Positions 25,458 to 33,251 of a stretch of 64,000 bases of DNA are shown here, piece by piece (position 1 is the stretch's first letter; each line of letters starts with the position of its first letter). The notes below the pieces were generated by a model that did no database searches, had not been told where the DNA came from, and saw only the letters and a program-made list of their open reading frames with translations. Origin of the DNA: CAVPEV01 sp963703555. Lineage in GTDB: Bacteria > Actinomycetota > Actinomycetes > Actinomycetales > Cellulomonadaceae. A program made the position numbers and the translations under genes. The stretch is from the NCBI GenBank assembly GCA_963703555.1, contig CAVPEV010000046.1:62001-126000 (forward strand), written 5' to 3'.

Positions 25458-27566
25458 GTGCCTGACGTGCCGGCCGTGCCCGACGTGGAGGAGCTGCTCG
25501 AACTGGCAGTGGCGGCACTCGGCGGGCAGCGGCGCGACGGTCAGGCGGCGATGGCCCGAGCCGTGGCGGACGCCATCCAGTCGCAGGCGTCGCTCCTCGT
25601 CCAGGCCGGGACCGGGACCGGGAAGTCGCTCGGATACCTCGCGCCGGCGGTGCGCCACGCCGTCGTCGCGGACCAGCGCGTGGTCGTCTCCACGGCGACG
25701 CTGGCCCTGCAGCGGCAGGTGATGAGCCGGGACCTCCCGCTGGTGGCGGCTGCCCTGGCCCCGCGGTTGCCCCGTCCGCCACGGTTCGCCCTGCTCAAGG
25801 GTCGGCACAACTACGCGTGCCTGCACAAGCTGGCCGGCGGGTACCCGCCGGATGACGGGCCGGCGCTGTTCGACGTGCCCGACGCAGATCCGCGCCCGCG
25901 CCGCCCCCGGGTCGACGAGCCCCTCGGCGCGCAGGTCGTCCGGGTGCGCGAATGGGCGAGCCGGACCACCTCGGGGGACCGTGACGACCTGGCCCCGGGG
26001 GTGACGGACCGTGCGTGGCGGCAGGTGTCGGTGAGCGCCCGGGAGTGCCTGGGTCAGCTCTGCCCGCTGGTCGACGACTGCTTTTCGGAGCAGGCTCGGC
26101 GTGCGGCACGGGAGGCCGACGTCGTCGTGACCAACCACGCGGTGCTGGGCGTGGTGGCCGGCGGGGCGGCGCAGGTCCTGCCCGAGCACGACGTCCTGGT
26201 GGTCGACGAGGCGCACGAGCTGCCCGACCGGGTGACCGACCAGGCGACGGTCGAGCTGTCGGCGGGCGTCGTGGAGCAGGCCGGCCGGCTGGCGCGGCGG
26301 CGCGGCGGGATCCCCACGCCGACGCTCGACGCGGCCGGCGCAGGCCTTGCCGCAGCGCTGGCGGAGCTGCCGGAGGGCCGGTTCCCGGCCGGCCTTCCCG
26401 AGGGCCCGCGCGTTGCGGTCGAGGCTGTGCGGGACGCCGCGCGAGAGGTCCTGACGGCCCTGCGGCCGAGCGGTGGCGCGAACCAGCCGGGTGGCGTGGA
26501 TGGCGTCGGTGGTCTCCGGGTGGCGACAGCGAGCGCGGAGAGCCTGTTCGACACGGCGGAACGCATGCTCGCCGACACCGACGAGCATCGGCAGGTGCTC
26601 TGGTGCGCACGCTCCGGGGACCTGCCGCGGTTGTTCGCGGCGCCGCTGGACGTGGCCGGTCTGATCCGGACCCGGTTGCTGGCCGGCCACGCCGTCATCC
26701 TGACCTCCGCGACGCTCACCTTGGGAGGCTCGTTCGCGCCCCTGGCGGCGGCGGTGGGGCTCGAGGCGGCCGAGGAGTTCGAGGTGACCGGGCCGGGGCC
26801 GAGCCCGTCAACTCCGGACGAGCATCCCGCCCAGGAGGACCGCACGGCACCGACCTGGCGCGGGATCGACGTGGGCAGCCCGTTCGACCACCGTCGGCAG
26901 GGCATCCTCTACGTCGCCCGGCACCTGCCGCCGCCGGCCCGGGACCCTGCGACGACCGCTCAGGTCGACGAGATCGTCGAGCTGGTGGCGGCGGCCGGGG
27001 GGCGCACCCTCGGCCTCTTCTCCTCTCGGCGGGCGGCTGAGGTGGCGGCAGCGGCGGTGCGCGAACGGGTGACCGTCCCCGTTCTCGTGCAGGGCGAGGA
27101 CCAGCTGCCCGCCCTGGTGGCCCGGTTCGCTGCGGAGGAGGCCACCTGCCTGTTCGGCACGCTGTCGCTGTGGCAGGGCGTGGACGTGCCCGGCCCCGCC
27201 TGCCAGCTGGTCATCATCGACCGCATACCGTTCCCCCGCCCGGACGACCCGGTCGCCTCCGCGAGGGCCGATGCGGTCAGTGCCGGCGGCGGGAACGGTT
27301 TCATGGCCGTGTCCGCCGCGCGCGCCGCCCTGCTCCTGGCGCAGGGCGCCGGCCGGCTGCTCCGCACCGACCGTGACCGGGGTGTCGTCGCGGTGCTCGA
27401 CCCCCGGCTCGCCACGGCTCGCTACGGGCAGTTCCTGCTCCGCTCCATGCCGGACTTCTGGCGCACGAGCGACCGCCAGGTGGTGCTCGGAGCTCTTCGA
27501 CGCCTGGCGGAGAGCTCTGGCGGCTCGGCGGGGTCGGTCGCCGCCCGAGCCACGGAGGATCCCTGA
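25458..27566 (+). CDS. DinG-family ATP-dependent helicase
   Basis: This 702-residue XPD/DinG-type superfamily 2 helicase has Walker A QAGTGTGKS at about residues 48-56 and the DEAH box VVDEAHEL. Late motifs are ILTSATLTLGGSF and AQGAGRLLRTDRDRGVV. Four cysteines (one in NYACLHKL, then ECLGQLCPLVDDC) are arranged like the 4Fe-4S cluster ligands of this family. Several GTG codons occur at the N-terminus; 25458 gives the longest reasonable protein. I see no LexA box in the 48 bp upstream, so SOS control is not indicated here. Confidence 0.9.
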   Translation: MPDVPAVPDVEELLELAVAALGGQRRDGQAAMARAVADAIQSQASLLVQAGTGTGKSLGYLAPAVRHAVVADQRVVVSTATLALQRQVMSRDLPLVAAALAPRLPRPPRFALLKGRHNYACLHKLAGGYPPDDGPALFDVPDADPRPRRPRVDEPLGAQVVRVREWASRTTSGDRDDLAPGVTDRAWRQVSVSARECLGQLCPLVDDCFSEQARRAAREADVVVTNHAVLGVVAGGAAQVLPEHDVLVVDEAHELPDRVTDQATVELSAGVVEQAGRLARRRGGIPTPTLDAAGAGLAAALAELPEGRFPAGLPEGPRVAVEAVRDAAREVLTALRPSGGANQPGGVDGVGGLRVATASAESLFDTAERMLADTDEHRQVLWCARSGDLPRLFAAPLDVAGLIRTRLLAGHAVILTSATLTLGGSFAPLAAAVGLEAAEEFEVTGPGPSPSTPDEHPAQEDRTAPTWRGIDVGSPFDHRRQGILYVARHLPPPARDPATTAQVDEIVELVAAAGGRTLGLFSSRRAAEVAAAAVRERVTVPVLVQGEDQLPALVARFAAEEATCLFGTLSLWQGVDVPGPACQLVIIDRIPFPRPDDPVASARADAVSAGGGNGFMAVSAARAALLLAQGAGRLLRTDRDRGVVAVLDPRLATARYGQFLLRSMPDFWRTSDRQVVLGALRRLAESSGGSAGSVAARATEDP

Positions 27567-28024
27567 CCGGCTACGCGGACGGCGACCTCGGTGCCGCGCT
27601 GCCCGGTCGCCCACCGATTCGGCTGCTAGGGCCGTTGCCCGCTGGGCTCGGTCGTCGGCTGCGCCGACAGATCGTCGGGCCCGGGCGGATCGGCCGGCCG
27701 CTGCGGGGCGTCGGGGCCGGTCCCGACGCCCACCTGCGCCCCGGTGCGGTCCAGCCCGTCACGCCGCGGTGCGACGGGCTCTGACGCGATACGTTCCGGC
27801 TGACCAGGTTCCGGCTGCTCGCGCTCCGGTGCGGTGCGCTCCGCACCGGAGCGCACCTTCGTTGCGGCGGGTGCCCCGGCCGCCGGCGGGACAGCCGGGA
27901 CTGCCCGCCGACCTGGTCGTGGGTCGCGAAGTCGTCCGGGCACCTGCGCCTCCTCAGCGTGTGAGGACTGGTCCACGTGGCGTGAGTGGTCCGGCCGTCC
28001 TCGGAAACCGGACCCGGCGATGTC
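27567..28024. other. Intergenic region after the DinG-like gene, convergent with lexA
   Basis: 458 bp between two convergent genes. The only candidate coding sequence is the low-complexity frame on the minus strand listed separately. No tRNA or clear T-rich terminator is visible. Confidence 0.4.
27626..27976 (-). CDS. Possible small Pro/Arg-rich hypothetical protein
   Basis: A 116-residue frame starting at GTG 27976, 48 bp after the lexA stop and in the same direction. Its product would be rich in Pro, Glu, Arg and Gln with no recognisable domain, signal peptide or membrane segment. High-GC DNA produces such open frames by chance, so it may not be a gene. If real, it would be co-transcribed with lexA and hence SOS-controlled. 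Confidence 0.25.
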   Translation of the reverse strand: MDQSSHAEEAQVPGRLRDPRPGRRAVPAVPPAAGAPAATKVRSGAERTAPEREQPEPGQPERIASEPVAPRRDGLDRTGAQVGVGTGPDAPQRPADPPGPDDLSAQPTTEPSGQRP

Positions 28025-28735
28025 TCACAGACTGCGCAGCACGGAGACCACCCGGCCGAGCACCTGCGCGTCGTCGCCCGGGATCGGGGCGTAGGCCGGG
28101 TTGTGCGGCAGCAGCCACACCTGGCCGTCGGTCCGCTTGAGGGTCTTGACGGTCGCCTCGCCGTCGATCATCGCCGCGACGATCTCGCCGTTCTCGGCGA
28201 CGGGCTGGCGGCGCACCACCACCCAGTCGCCGTCGCAGATGGCCGCATCCACCATCGAGTCGCCGACGACCTTGAGGAGGAAGAGCTGGCCGTCACCGAC
28301 GAGCTGGCGGGGCAGCGGGAAGACGTCCTCGACGAGCTGCTCGGCGAGGATCGGTCCACCGGCCGCGATGCGGCCTACGACCGGCACATACGTGGGGGTC
28401 GGGGTGTCGTCCCGCTCGGCGCCCTCCCCGGCTGTCGCGTTCCACGCCGCGACCGTGCGGGAGTCGTCGGGCTGGACGACCTCGATCGCGCGCGGGCGGT
28501 TCGGGTCGCGCCGCAGGTAGCCCTTGCGCTCGAGCATGGTCAGCTGGTGCTTGACGCTCGACGGGCTGGTCAGGCCGACGGCATCGCCGATCTCGCGCAT
28601 GCTCGGCGGGTACCCCCGGGACTCCACCGACGAGCGGATCGTCGCGAGGACGAGCCGCTGACGTGCCGTGAGCCCGTCGACCGCCGCGCCATCGGGCAGC
28701 ACATGCACCGTTCCGCCGAGCCTGTCCTCGCTCAC
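28025..28735 (-). CDS. lexA: SOS repressor LexA
   Basis: This 236-residue repressor has a winged helix-turn-helix N-terminus (LTARQRLVLATIRSSVESRGYPPSMREIGDAVGL). The C-terminal S24 autoprotease domain contains the cleavage site Ala125-Gly126 (RIAAGGP), catalytic Ser160 in GDSM, and Lys197 in TVKTLK. All functional residues are present. The GTG start at 28735 has GGAGG upstream on the minus strand. A near-perfect LexA box about 100 bp upstream indicates autoregulation, and the divergent LysM gene has its own box. Confidence 0.98.
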   Translation of the reverse strand: MSEDRLGGTVHVLPDGAAVDGLTARQRLVLATIRSSVESRGYPPSMREIGDAVGLTSPSSVKHQLTMLERKGYLRRDPNRPRAIEVVQPDDSRTVAAWNATAGEGAERDDTPTPTYVPVVGRIAAGGPILAEQLVEDVFPLPRQLVGDGQLFLLKVVGDSMVDAAICDGDWVVVRRQPVAENGEIVAAMIDGEATVKTLKRTDGQVWLLPHNPAYAPIPGDDAQVLGRVVSVLRSL

Positions 28736-28832
28736 GGGTGTGTCCTCCTCGTCCGCACGGGTCCGCCCGAGGTGTCAGTGCCCGGTGATCCCCTGGTGCG
28801 GTGCCCAGGCTACGGGCGGACGCGCCGCGGAT

Positions 28833-28846
28833 CAAACACCTGTTCG
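28833..28846 (-). promoter_or_regulatory. LexA box of lexA
   Basis: CAAACACCTGTTCG on the plus strand differs at one position from the CGAACnnnnGTTCG consensus and shares its core with the recA operator. Located 98 bp upstream of the lexA start, it fits LexA autoregulation. Confidence 0.8.
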
Positions 28847-28900
28847 AGCGTGTCTGGACGATGTCGGTGTGTGGTGGTAGACATTCGTACAGACGTATGA

Positions 28901-28914
28901 CGAACGGATGTTCG
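28901..28914 (+). promoter_or_regulatory. LexA box of the divergent LysM gene
   Basis: CGAACGGATGTTCG is a perfect match to CGAACnnnnGTTCG, 35 bp before the LysM start. Together with the lexA box 55 bp away it makes a two-operator divergent SOS control region. Confidence 0.85.
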
Positions 28915-28949
28915 ACACCTGGGACGGGCGGGACGAGGAGGCGACGGCG

Positions 28950-29312
28950 ATGAGCACGCTGACGGTGGTGCCGCGCACGCCGGGGATGTCGGCACGGACC
29001 CGGCGCCCGGACGGGCACGCGGGGACGCTCAGGCTCACGGCTCGGGGGCGTCGGGTGCTCGGCGCTGCCGCTCTGTCCCTCTGCGGGGCCGTCGTGCTGC
29101 TCGGTGGCCGGGCGGACGCGGGCGCGCCGGCCCGTGGACTCGAGGTGAGCTCGCACGTCGTGGCCGCGGGGGAGACCTGGTGGTCGCTGGCAGGCAGCGT
29201 GGCGGAGCCCGGCGCGGACCTCCGGGACGTCGTCGCTGACCTCATGGCCATGAACGGCGCGGCCACGGCTGCCCTGAGCACCGGGCAGGTCGTCCTGGTT
29301 CCCGCCGACTGA
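28950..29312 (+). CDS. SOS-controlled membrane LysM protein (candidate division inhibitor, YneA/Rv2719c-like)
   Basis: This 120-residue protein has an N-terminal basic segment, one hydrophobic helix (RVLGAAALSLCGAVVLLGG) and a C-terminal LysM domain (SHVVAAGETWWSLAGSV to LSTGQVVLVPAD) that would bind peptidoglycan outside the cell. Divergent neighbours of lexA with this design include Bacillus YneA and Mycobacterium Rv2719c, which act on division or the cell wall during SOS. The same role is inferred here. ATG 28950 was chosen because the earlier ATG at 28908 lies inside the LexA box; a GAGGAG site precedes 28950. Confidence 0.85.
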   Translation: MSTLTVVPRTPGMSARTRRPDGHAGTLRLTARGRRVLGAAALSLCGAVVLLGGRADAGAPARGLEVSSHVVAAGETWWSLAGSVAEPGADLRDVVADLMAMNGAATAALSTGQVVLVPAD

Positions 29313-29457
29313 CCACCGCGGCGGGCCGGAGAGGTCGACGAGCTCGGTGACGCGGGAGAAGGCGGTGCCGGGCAGTGCGGGGTCTCGCGGACGTGATCGC
29401 TATCCTCAGGGTGGCGGTGCCCATGGTCGGCACCGCGGCGGCACCGAGGAGGATCGC

Positions 29458-30000
29458 GTGCACTGCCCGTTCTGCCGGCATCCCGACTCCCGGGTCGTCG
29501 ACTCCCGCACGTCCGACGACGGCACGACGATCCGCCGTCGCCGCCAGTGCCCCAGCTGCAACCGTCGGTTCACCACGGTGGAGACCGCCAGCCTGTCGGT
29601 CGTCAAGCGGTCGGGGGCGACGGAGCCGTTCAGCAGGGAGAAGATCGTCAACGGGGTCCGCAAGGCCTGCCAGGGACGGCCGGTCAGCGAGGACGACCTG
29701 GCACTGCTGGCTCAGCGGGTGGAGGAGACTCTGCGGAGCGGGGGCAACGCGGAGATCGACGCCTATGAGATCGGGCTGGCCATCCTGGGTCCGCTGCGCG
29801 ACCTCGACGAGGTCGCGTACCTGCGCTTCGCGAGCGTGTACAAGGGCTTCGACTCCCTGGAGGACTTCGAGTCGGCGATCACCGTCCTGCGGGCGGAGCG
29901 CGAGGCCGACGCGGACGCCGACGGCTCCGACCGCTCCGAGGACTCCGACCGCGCGTTGCCCGTTGGTGCTGCCGAGCAGATCACGAGCGGCCAGGTCTGA
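29458..30000 (+). CDS. nrdR: Transcriptional repressor NrdR
   Basis: NrdR represses ribonucleotide reductase genes in response to ATP/dATP. The 180-residue protein has the zinc ribbon with Cys3, Cys6, Cys31 and Cys34 (CPFC...CPSC). The ATP-cone follows (VVKRSGATEPFSREKIVNGVRKAC), with the usual YLRFASVYKGFD. A ~25-residue acidic C-terminal tail is longer than in E. coli. GTG 29458 has GAGGAGG upstream. The lexA-LysM-nrdR order is widespread in actinobacteria. Confidence 0.97.
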   Translation: MHCPFCRHPDSRVVDSRTSDDGTTIRRRRQCPSCNRRFTTVETASLSVVKRSGATEPFSREKIVNGVRKACQGRPVSEDDLALLAQRVEETLRSGGNAEIDAYEIGLAILGPLRDLDEVAYLRFASVYKGFDSLEDFESAITVLRAEREADADADGSDRSEDSDRALPVGAAEQITSGQV

Positions 30001-30069
30001 GCCCCGCCGCACCCTTCCCGGCCCCGATCTGCTGGGTCGGGCCGCCGCGGGTCTCGCCAACGGGCGGGA

Positions 30070-31122
30070 TCACAGGTCGCTGGAGCGGGGACCCCACAGG
30101 TTGATCCCTGCGTCGCGAGCGTGCACGTCGATCTGTGCGAGCTCGGCGGGCGTGAGGTCCGGCGCGGTGGCCGCGGCGAGGTTCTGGTCCAGCTGCGCGG
30201 GCGTGCGGGCGCCCAGCAGAACGCTGGTCACTCGAGGGTCACGGAGGGCCCAGGTGAGAGCCAGCTGATCGAGGGTCTGGCCGCGCCGGGCGGCGATCGC
30301 GGCCAGCGCGCGGACCCGCGCGAGGTTGGCCTCGGACAGGTACTCCGGGCGCAGCGGGCCGCCTCGGGCCGCCCGGGAGCCCGGGGGCACGCCGTGCAGG
30401 TAGCGGGGGCTCAGCATGCCCTGCGCCAGCGGGGAGAAGGCGACCACACCCAGGCCCCCGCCCGCGGCGACCTGCAGCAGGGAGCGGCCTTCCGCTGCGG
30501 GGTCCGGTTCCTCGATCCAGCGGTTGAGCATGGAATAGGCGCACTGATGGACCGCGAGGCCGACGCCAAGGTCGTCGGCCACCTGCAGCGCCTGAGCGGT
30601 GCGGGTGGCCGAGTAGGAGGAGATCCCCACGTACCGGGCTCGGCCGGACCGCACGGCGGTTCCCAGCGCGCCGATGGTCTCCGCCAGCGGGGTGCGCGGG
30701 TCGAAGCGGTGGCTGTAGAAGATGTCGACGTGGTCGGTGCCCAGGGCGGCGAGCGAGCGGTCGAGGGATGCCAGCAGCGTCTTGCGCGAGCTCTGCTCGC
30801 CGTAGGGACCCGGCCATGCCCGGTAGCCGGCCTTTGTCGCGAGCACCAGCTCGTCCCGGTGTCCGGCCAGGTCACGGCCGAGGAGCCGTCCGACCGTCTC
30901 CTCGGCGGCCCCGGGCGGTGGACCATAGTTGTTCGCCAGGTCCAGGTGCATGATGCCGCGCTCGACCGCGTGCAGCACGAGCCGGCGCTGCTCGACGAAT
31001 GCCGTGCTGTGCCCGGCGGACTGCCACAGGCCCACAGACATCACCGGAAGGACCAGGCCGCTGCGCCCGGCACGTCGTGCGCCGAGCCCGCCTGGCCCGC
31101 CGGACGGCCCGGCCGAGGTCAT
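30070..31122 (-). CDS. Aldo/keto reductase (YghZ/L-glyceraldehyde-3-phosphate reductase-like)
   Basis: This 350-residue NADPH-dependent reductase has a TIM-barrel AKR fold. It shows HLDLANNYG (catalytic Asp and Tyr), VLATKAGY with the catalytic Lys, VDIFYSHRFDP with the substrate-site His, and a C-terminal LGARTPAQLDQNL cofactor segment. It resembles the YghZ/Kv-beta group, which reduces L-glyceraldehyde 3-phosphate and methylglyoxal; the exact substrate is uncertain. Its ATG overlaps the stop of serA (ATGA), so the two are expressed together. Confidence 0.85.
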   Translation of the reverse strand: MTSAGPSGGPGGLGARRAGRSGLVLPVMSVGLWQSAGHSTAFVEQRRLVLHAVERGIMHLDLANNYGPPPGAAEETVGRLLGRDLAGHRDELVLATKAGYRAWPGPYGEQSSRKTLLASLDRSLAALGTDHVDIFYSHRFDPRTPLAETIGALGTAVRSGRARYVGISSYSATRTAQALQVADDLGVGLAVHQCAYSMLNRWIEEPDPAAEGRSLLQVAAGGGLGVVAFSPLAQGMLSPRYLHGVPPGSRAARGGPLRPEYLSEANLARVRALAAIAARRGQTLDQLALTWALRDPRVTSVLLGARTPAQLDQNLAAATAPDLTPAELAQIDVHARDAGINLWGPRSSDL

Positions 31123-32324
31123 GACAACAGGCGCAGCCGGACGGACTCGGGGCGGGTCGCCAGCGCATCGACCAGGTCGGGCCCGACCGGCGTGCCGGTG
31201 TCCGTGACGACGTACCCGAGGGTGCCGCGGGTGGCCAGCAGCTGTCCTTCGATGTTCACCCCGTGCTCGGCCAGGGTGGCGTTGACCGCGGCGAGCACTC
31301 CCGGGGTGTTGCGGTGCAGCCAGGTCAGCCGGTGGCCGCCGGGCGCCGGGTCGAGCTGCAGGTTGGGCAGGTTGACGCTCAGCGTCGTGGACCCGGTCGT
31401 GACGTAGTCCACCAGCTTGTGGGACACGAACTGGCCGATGCCCTCCTGGGCCTCCTCGGTGGAACCGCCGACGTGGGGGGTGAGGATGACGTTGGGCAGG
31501 TTCCGCAGGGGCGACTCGAACGGGTCGCCCCTGCGCTTCGGCTCGACGGGGAACACGTCCACGGCGGCGCCGGCGAGGTGCCCGGACATGATCGCGTCGC
31601 TCAGCGCGTCGTGGTCGACGACGAACCCGCGAGACAGGTTGAGGAAGCTCGAGCCCGGCCGCATCCGGGCGAACTGCGCGGCGCCGAACATTCCGGCGTT
31701 GCCTTTGCGGCCGTCGACGTGCAACGTGACGACGTCGGCGACGTCGAGCAGGTCGTCGAGCGAACCGCAGCGGCGGGCGTTGCCCAGAGCCAGCTTCTCG
31801 GCGGTGTCGTAGAACACCACCGACATGCCGAGGTTCTCCGCCAGCACCGACAGCTGGGAGCCGATGTTGCCGTAACCGACGATGCCGAGCGTCCGTCCGC
31901 GAACCTCGTGCGAGCCGGTGGCCGACTTCTCCCACCGGCCGTCGTGCATCGCCCGGTCCAGCACGGTCAGGCGACGCAGCAGGGCGATGATCTCCGCCAG
32001 CACGATCTCCACCACGGAGCGGGTGTTGGAGAACGGCGCGTTGAACACTGCGACACCCCGGTGCGCGGCCGCCGCGAGATCCACCTGGTTCGTGCCGATG
32101 CAGTAGGCCCCGACCGTGACGAGCGACTCCGCCTGCTGCAGGACGGCACCGGTCACCTGGGTCTTGGACCGGATGCCGAGCAGGTGCACCCCGTGCAGGG
32201 CCTCGACGAGCTCGCGCTCGTCGAGCGCGCCGGACCGGGTGACCACCTCGAATCCGGCTGCCTCGAGGATGGTCCGGGCGTTGGGGTGGATGTTCTCCAG
32301 CAGCAGTGCGCGCACATGCCCCAT
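31119..32324 (-). CDS. serA: D-3-phosphoglycerate dehydrogenase SerA
   Basis: This enzyme catalyses the first step of serine synthesis, oxidising 3-phosphoglycerate with NAD+. The 401-residue protein resembles E. coli SerA: the Rossmann motif GIVGYGNIGSQL, catalytic Arg in NLSRG, Glu in VFPVEP, His in TPHVGGST, and a C-terminal ACT domain (about 325-401) for serine feedback. ATG 32324 begins GHVRALLLENIHP, the normal N-terminus. It is the first gene of an operon with the aldo/keto reductase. Confidence 0.95.
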   Translation of the reverse strand: MGHVRALLLENIHPNARTILEAAGFEVVTRSGALDERELVEALHGVHLLGIRSKTQVTGAVLQQAESLVTVGAYCIGTNQVDLAAAAHRGVAVFNAPFSNTRSVVEIVLAEIIALLRRLTVLDRAMHDGRWEKSATGSHEVRGRTLGIVGYGNIGSQLSVLAENLGMSVVFYDTAEKLALGNARRCGSLDDLLDVADVVTLHVDGRKGNAGMFGAAQFARMRPGSSFLNLSRGFVVDHDALSDAIMSGHLAGAAVDVFPVEPKRRGDPFESPLRNLPNVILTPHVGGSTEEAQEGIGQFVSHKLVDYVTTGSTTLSVNLPNLQLDPAPGGHRLTWLHRNTPGVLAAVNATLAEHGVNIEGQLLATRGTLGYVVTDTGTPVGPDLVDALATRPESVRLRLLS

Positions 32325-32396
32325 CGTGGCCCGGCGCCCGGTGGGTACCAAGCCGGTCCCGCCCTGCGGACATCTGCGGGCTGGCACACTGCACCC

Positions 32397-33251
32397 GTGC
32401 AGGCGCGGCTGTGGTGGTACCGGCGGCGGGCCCGCCGGCGCGCGGCCGACCACCGGCCGGTCCGTGCGGTCCCGCCGGGCCTGGCCGCGGTCCTGGTACT
32501 CGTGGTCGCTGTGCTGGGCTGGACGCGCGGCTGGCTCGGGCCTGTCGGTCTGGACGCGCCGCGGGCCCTGCTGCGCATCGACGGTCGGCTGGTCCCCGTG
32601 CCGGCCCCCGTCCCGGGCGGCGTCCGTGCGGCCCCCGCCGTGGCCGTCACCGGCTCGGGCCCCCACGCCTTCCTGCACACCCAGGCGGACGGTTCTCCGG
32701 TCGGCTACGACCCGTGCCGGCCGGTGCACTTCGTGGTGCGCCCCGATCATGCGCCGGCGTCGGGCGACGCCCTCCTCGCGGATGCGGTCGCGCGCATCCA
32801 GGCTGCCACCGGCCTGGTGCTCGTCGACGACGGGCCCACGAGCGAGGCGCCGTCTCAGGATCGTGCGGTCGTCCAGCGCAGGTACGGCGCCGGCTGGGCC
32901 CCGGTGCTCGTCGTCTGGTCCGACCCCGTCGAGAGCCCGGTGCTCGCCGGCGACGTCGGAGGCATCGGCGGATCGTCCGTCGTGCCGGCGGCCCACGGTG
33001 GTCGGACCTACCTCGCCGCCGGCAGCCTCGTGCTCGATGCCGCCGACCTCGAGCGCATCCTCGTCGGGCCGGACGGCTATCCGCGGGCTCGCGCGGTCGT
33101 CCTGCACGAGCTCGGCCACGTCGTCGGACTCGACCACGTCGATGCGCCGGGTGAGCTCATGGCCCCGTCCACCGGTACGACAACCACCCTCGGTCCCGGT
33201 GACCGGGAAGGGCTGGCGCTGCTGGGTCAGGTGCCCTGCGACGGGGCCTGA
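32397..33251 (+). CDS. Membrane-anchored matrixin-like zinc metalloprotease
   Basis: This 284-residue protein has a basic N-terminus, one hydrophobic helix (GLAAVLVLVVAVLG) and an extracellular domain. The domain ends in the metzincin zinc motif HELGHVVGLDH (HExxHxxGxxH), with a Met-turn-like ELMAP just after. The motif and size suggest a matrixin-type peptidase tethered outside the membrane; its targets are unknown. GTG 32397 retains the anchor. The gene is divergent from serA, and its 3' end overlaps the 3' end of the convergent helD gene by about 25 bp. Confidence 0.85.
   Translation: MQARLWWYRRRARRRAADHRPVRAVPPGLAAVLVLVVAVLGWTRGWLGPVGLDAPRALLRIDGRLVPVPAPVPGGVRAAPAVAVTGSGPHAFLHTQADGSPVGYDPCRPVHFVVRPDHAPASGDALLADAVARIQAATGLVLVDDGPTSEAPSQDRAVVQRRYGAGWAPVLVVWSDPVESPVLAGDVGGIGGSSVVPAAHGGRTYLAAGSLVLDAADLERILVGPDGYPRARAVVLHELGHVVGLDHVDAPGELMAPSTGTTTTLGPGDREGLALLGQVPCDGA

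Noticed and set aside
28908..28949. ATG 28908 as LysM start
   Set aside because: It lies inside the LexA operator and lacks a ribosome-binding site. ATG 28950 has both better context and a family-like N-terminus.
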